Origin: VBKO01 sp036393835
GTDB taxonomy: Bacteria; Myxococcota; Myxococcia; Myxococcales; 40CM-4-68-19
Length of the DNA: 6,798 bases
NCBI GenBank assembly: GCA_036393835.1
Contig: DASWGI010000262.1
Span: forward strand, 1 to 6,798
Direction: 5' to 3'
The notes beneath the pieces are model-generated. The model was not told the DNA's origin and searched no databases. It worked only from the letters and a program-made list of their open reading frames with translations. The translations under genes and the position numbers were made by a program. Shown here piece after piece: positions 6,590 through 6,798 of this stretch. Numbering within the stretch: the stretch's first letter is position 1; each line of letters begins with the position of its first letter.

Positions 6590-6618
6590 ACTCTAGCCGT
6601 GGACGCCGGTGGACGCAA
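6590..6618 (-). promoter_or_regulatory. Candidate sigma70-type promoter for the trp operon
   Basis: On the minus strand TTGCGT (6618-6613, 3 of 6 to TTGACA) is followed after exactly 17 nt by TAGAGT (6595-6590, 4 of 6 to TATAAT). Seven nt further lies A6582 of the upstream ATG, so a transcript starting there would be leaderless. The match is weak and the gap is short enough for chance, but it sits in the only non-coding stretch in front of the operon. Confidence 0.3.
6599..6616. repeat. Tandem direct repeat GTGGACGC in the divergent intergenic region
   Basis: GTGGACGC occurs at 6599-6606 and again at 6609-6616, a spacing of 10 bp, about one helical turn. The copies largely fill the spacer of the candidate trpE promoter and overlap possible upstream elements of rsmB. 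This geometry would suit an operator for a repressor binding one DNA face, but no known Trp repressor site is recognised. Confidence 0.35.
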
Positions 6619-6639
6619 ACGGACCCAAGGCTGTAGAAG
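6610..6639 (+). promoter_or_regulatory. Very weak candidate promoter for rsmB
   Basis: TGGACG (6610-6615, 4 of 6 to TTGACA) and TAGAAG (6634-6639, 4 of 6 to TATAAT) are 18 nt apart on the plus strand, with the -10 element 7 nt before GTG 6647. The AGAAG at 6635-6639 is equally well placed to be a Shine-Dalgarno (7 nt from GTG), which would instead require transcription to begin further upstream. The two readings compete; neither is strong. Confidence 0.15.
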
Positions 6640-6646
6640 CCCGCGC

Positions 6647-6798
6647 GTGGCGGTCTCCCCTGCGCGCAGGCTGGCGGCGGAGGTGCTCCTGCGCGTCGAG
6701 CAGGGCGGCGCGTTCGCCAACCTGGCCCTGGACGGGGCGCTGCGCTCGGCCGGCGCGCTGGAGCCGCGCGAGGTGGCGCTCTGCACCGAGCTGACGTA
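6647..6798 (+). CDS. rsmB: 16S rRNA (cytosine-967-C5)-methyltransferase RsmB, N-terminal fragment
   Basis: Only about 50 codons are visible before the right edge. The product starts VAVSPARRLAAEVLLRVEQ and continues GGAFANLALDGALR, then LEPREVALCTELT followed by the start of a likely Tyr codon. This pattern (AR-AA--LLRVE-GGAYANLALD, then DR-LATELVYG) is the NusB-like RNA-binding domain that begins RsmB/Sun proteins. These methylate C967 of 16S rRNA using S-adenosylmethionine in a C-terminal catalytic domain not contained here. GTG 6647 fits the family N-terminus and is preceded by AGAAG at 7 nt; an in-frame GTG at 6599 would add 16 atypical residues and is less likely. The gene is divergent from trpE. 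A free-standing NusB is an alternative, but the GGAFANLALD spacing is more like RsmB. Confidence 0.75.
   Translation, partial: MAVSPARRLAAEVLLRVEQGGAFANLALDGALRSAGALEPREVALCTELT

Noticed and set aside
4995..6596. Long plus-strand open frame (533 codons) opposite trpE
   Set aside because: It is antisense to well-supported TrpE motifs, has arginine/alanine-rich low-complexity content typical of mirror frames in high-GC DNA, and resembles no family I recognise.
1..6798. CRISPR arrays, tRNA/rRNA genes, insertion sequences, phage or defence genes
   Set aside because: The window is almost fully occupied by overlapping trp genes; I saw no spaced repeat arrays, no cloverleaf-like sequences and no transposase motifs.

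Overview
The window is very GC-rich (roughly 70% or more by eye) and almost entirely coding. It holds one nearly complete tryptophan biosynthesis operon on the minus strand, in transcription order trpE-trpG-trpD-trpC-trpF-trpB-trpA (right to left). A divergent gene start on the plus strand at the right edge is read as rsmB. The GC content, the tight trpEGDCFBA order and the form of a parS-like site inside trpE suggest a myxobacterial or other deltaproteobacterial-type chromosome (Myxococcota, perhaps Anaeromyxobacter-like). This placement is inference; no taxonomic marker is present.

Layout: trpA (1-653, 3' end beyond the window), trpB (650-1885), trpF (1882-2505), trpC (2502-3293), trpD (3290-4327), trpG (4327-4971), trpE (4968 to about 6582), an intergenic gap of about 64 bp, then rsmB (from 6647, cut by the right edge). 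All six junctions in the operon are stop/start overlaps: ATGA four times, GTGA once and TGATG once. This implies one polycistronic mRNA with translational coupling. Together the seven genes cover chorismate to L-tryptophan: TrpE/TrpG make anthranilate, TrpD adds the phosphoribosyl group, TrpF isomerises it, TrpC closes the indole ring, and TrpA/TrpB complete tryptophan.

Two things stand out. First, the linker between the two domains of TrpE carries a 16-bp sequence at 5901-5916 that matches the myxobacterial-type parS centromere palindrome at 14 of 16 positions. The codons across it have many A/T third positions, unlike the surrounding gene, so the DNA itself may be under selection as a ParB-binding site. 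Second, the 5' end of trpE is irregular. TrpE-like sequence continues well upstream of the first ATG/GTG/TTG in its frame (GTG 6419), while the natural-looking ATG at 6582 is in another frame. That suggests a one-base indel or a non-canonical start. The TrpE feedback-site motif is also atypical (LFEG where LLES is usual). The short divergent intergenic region contains a tandem direct repeat and weak promoter-like hexamers placed so that both genes might have nearly leaderless mRNAs; this is speculative.
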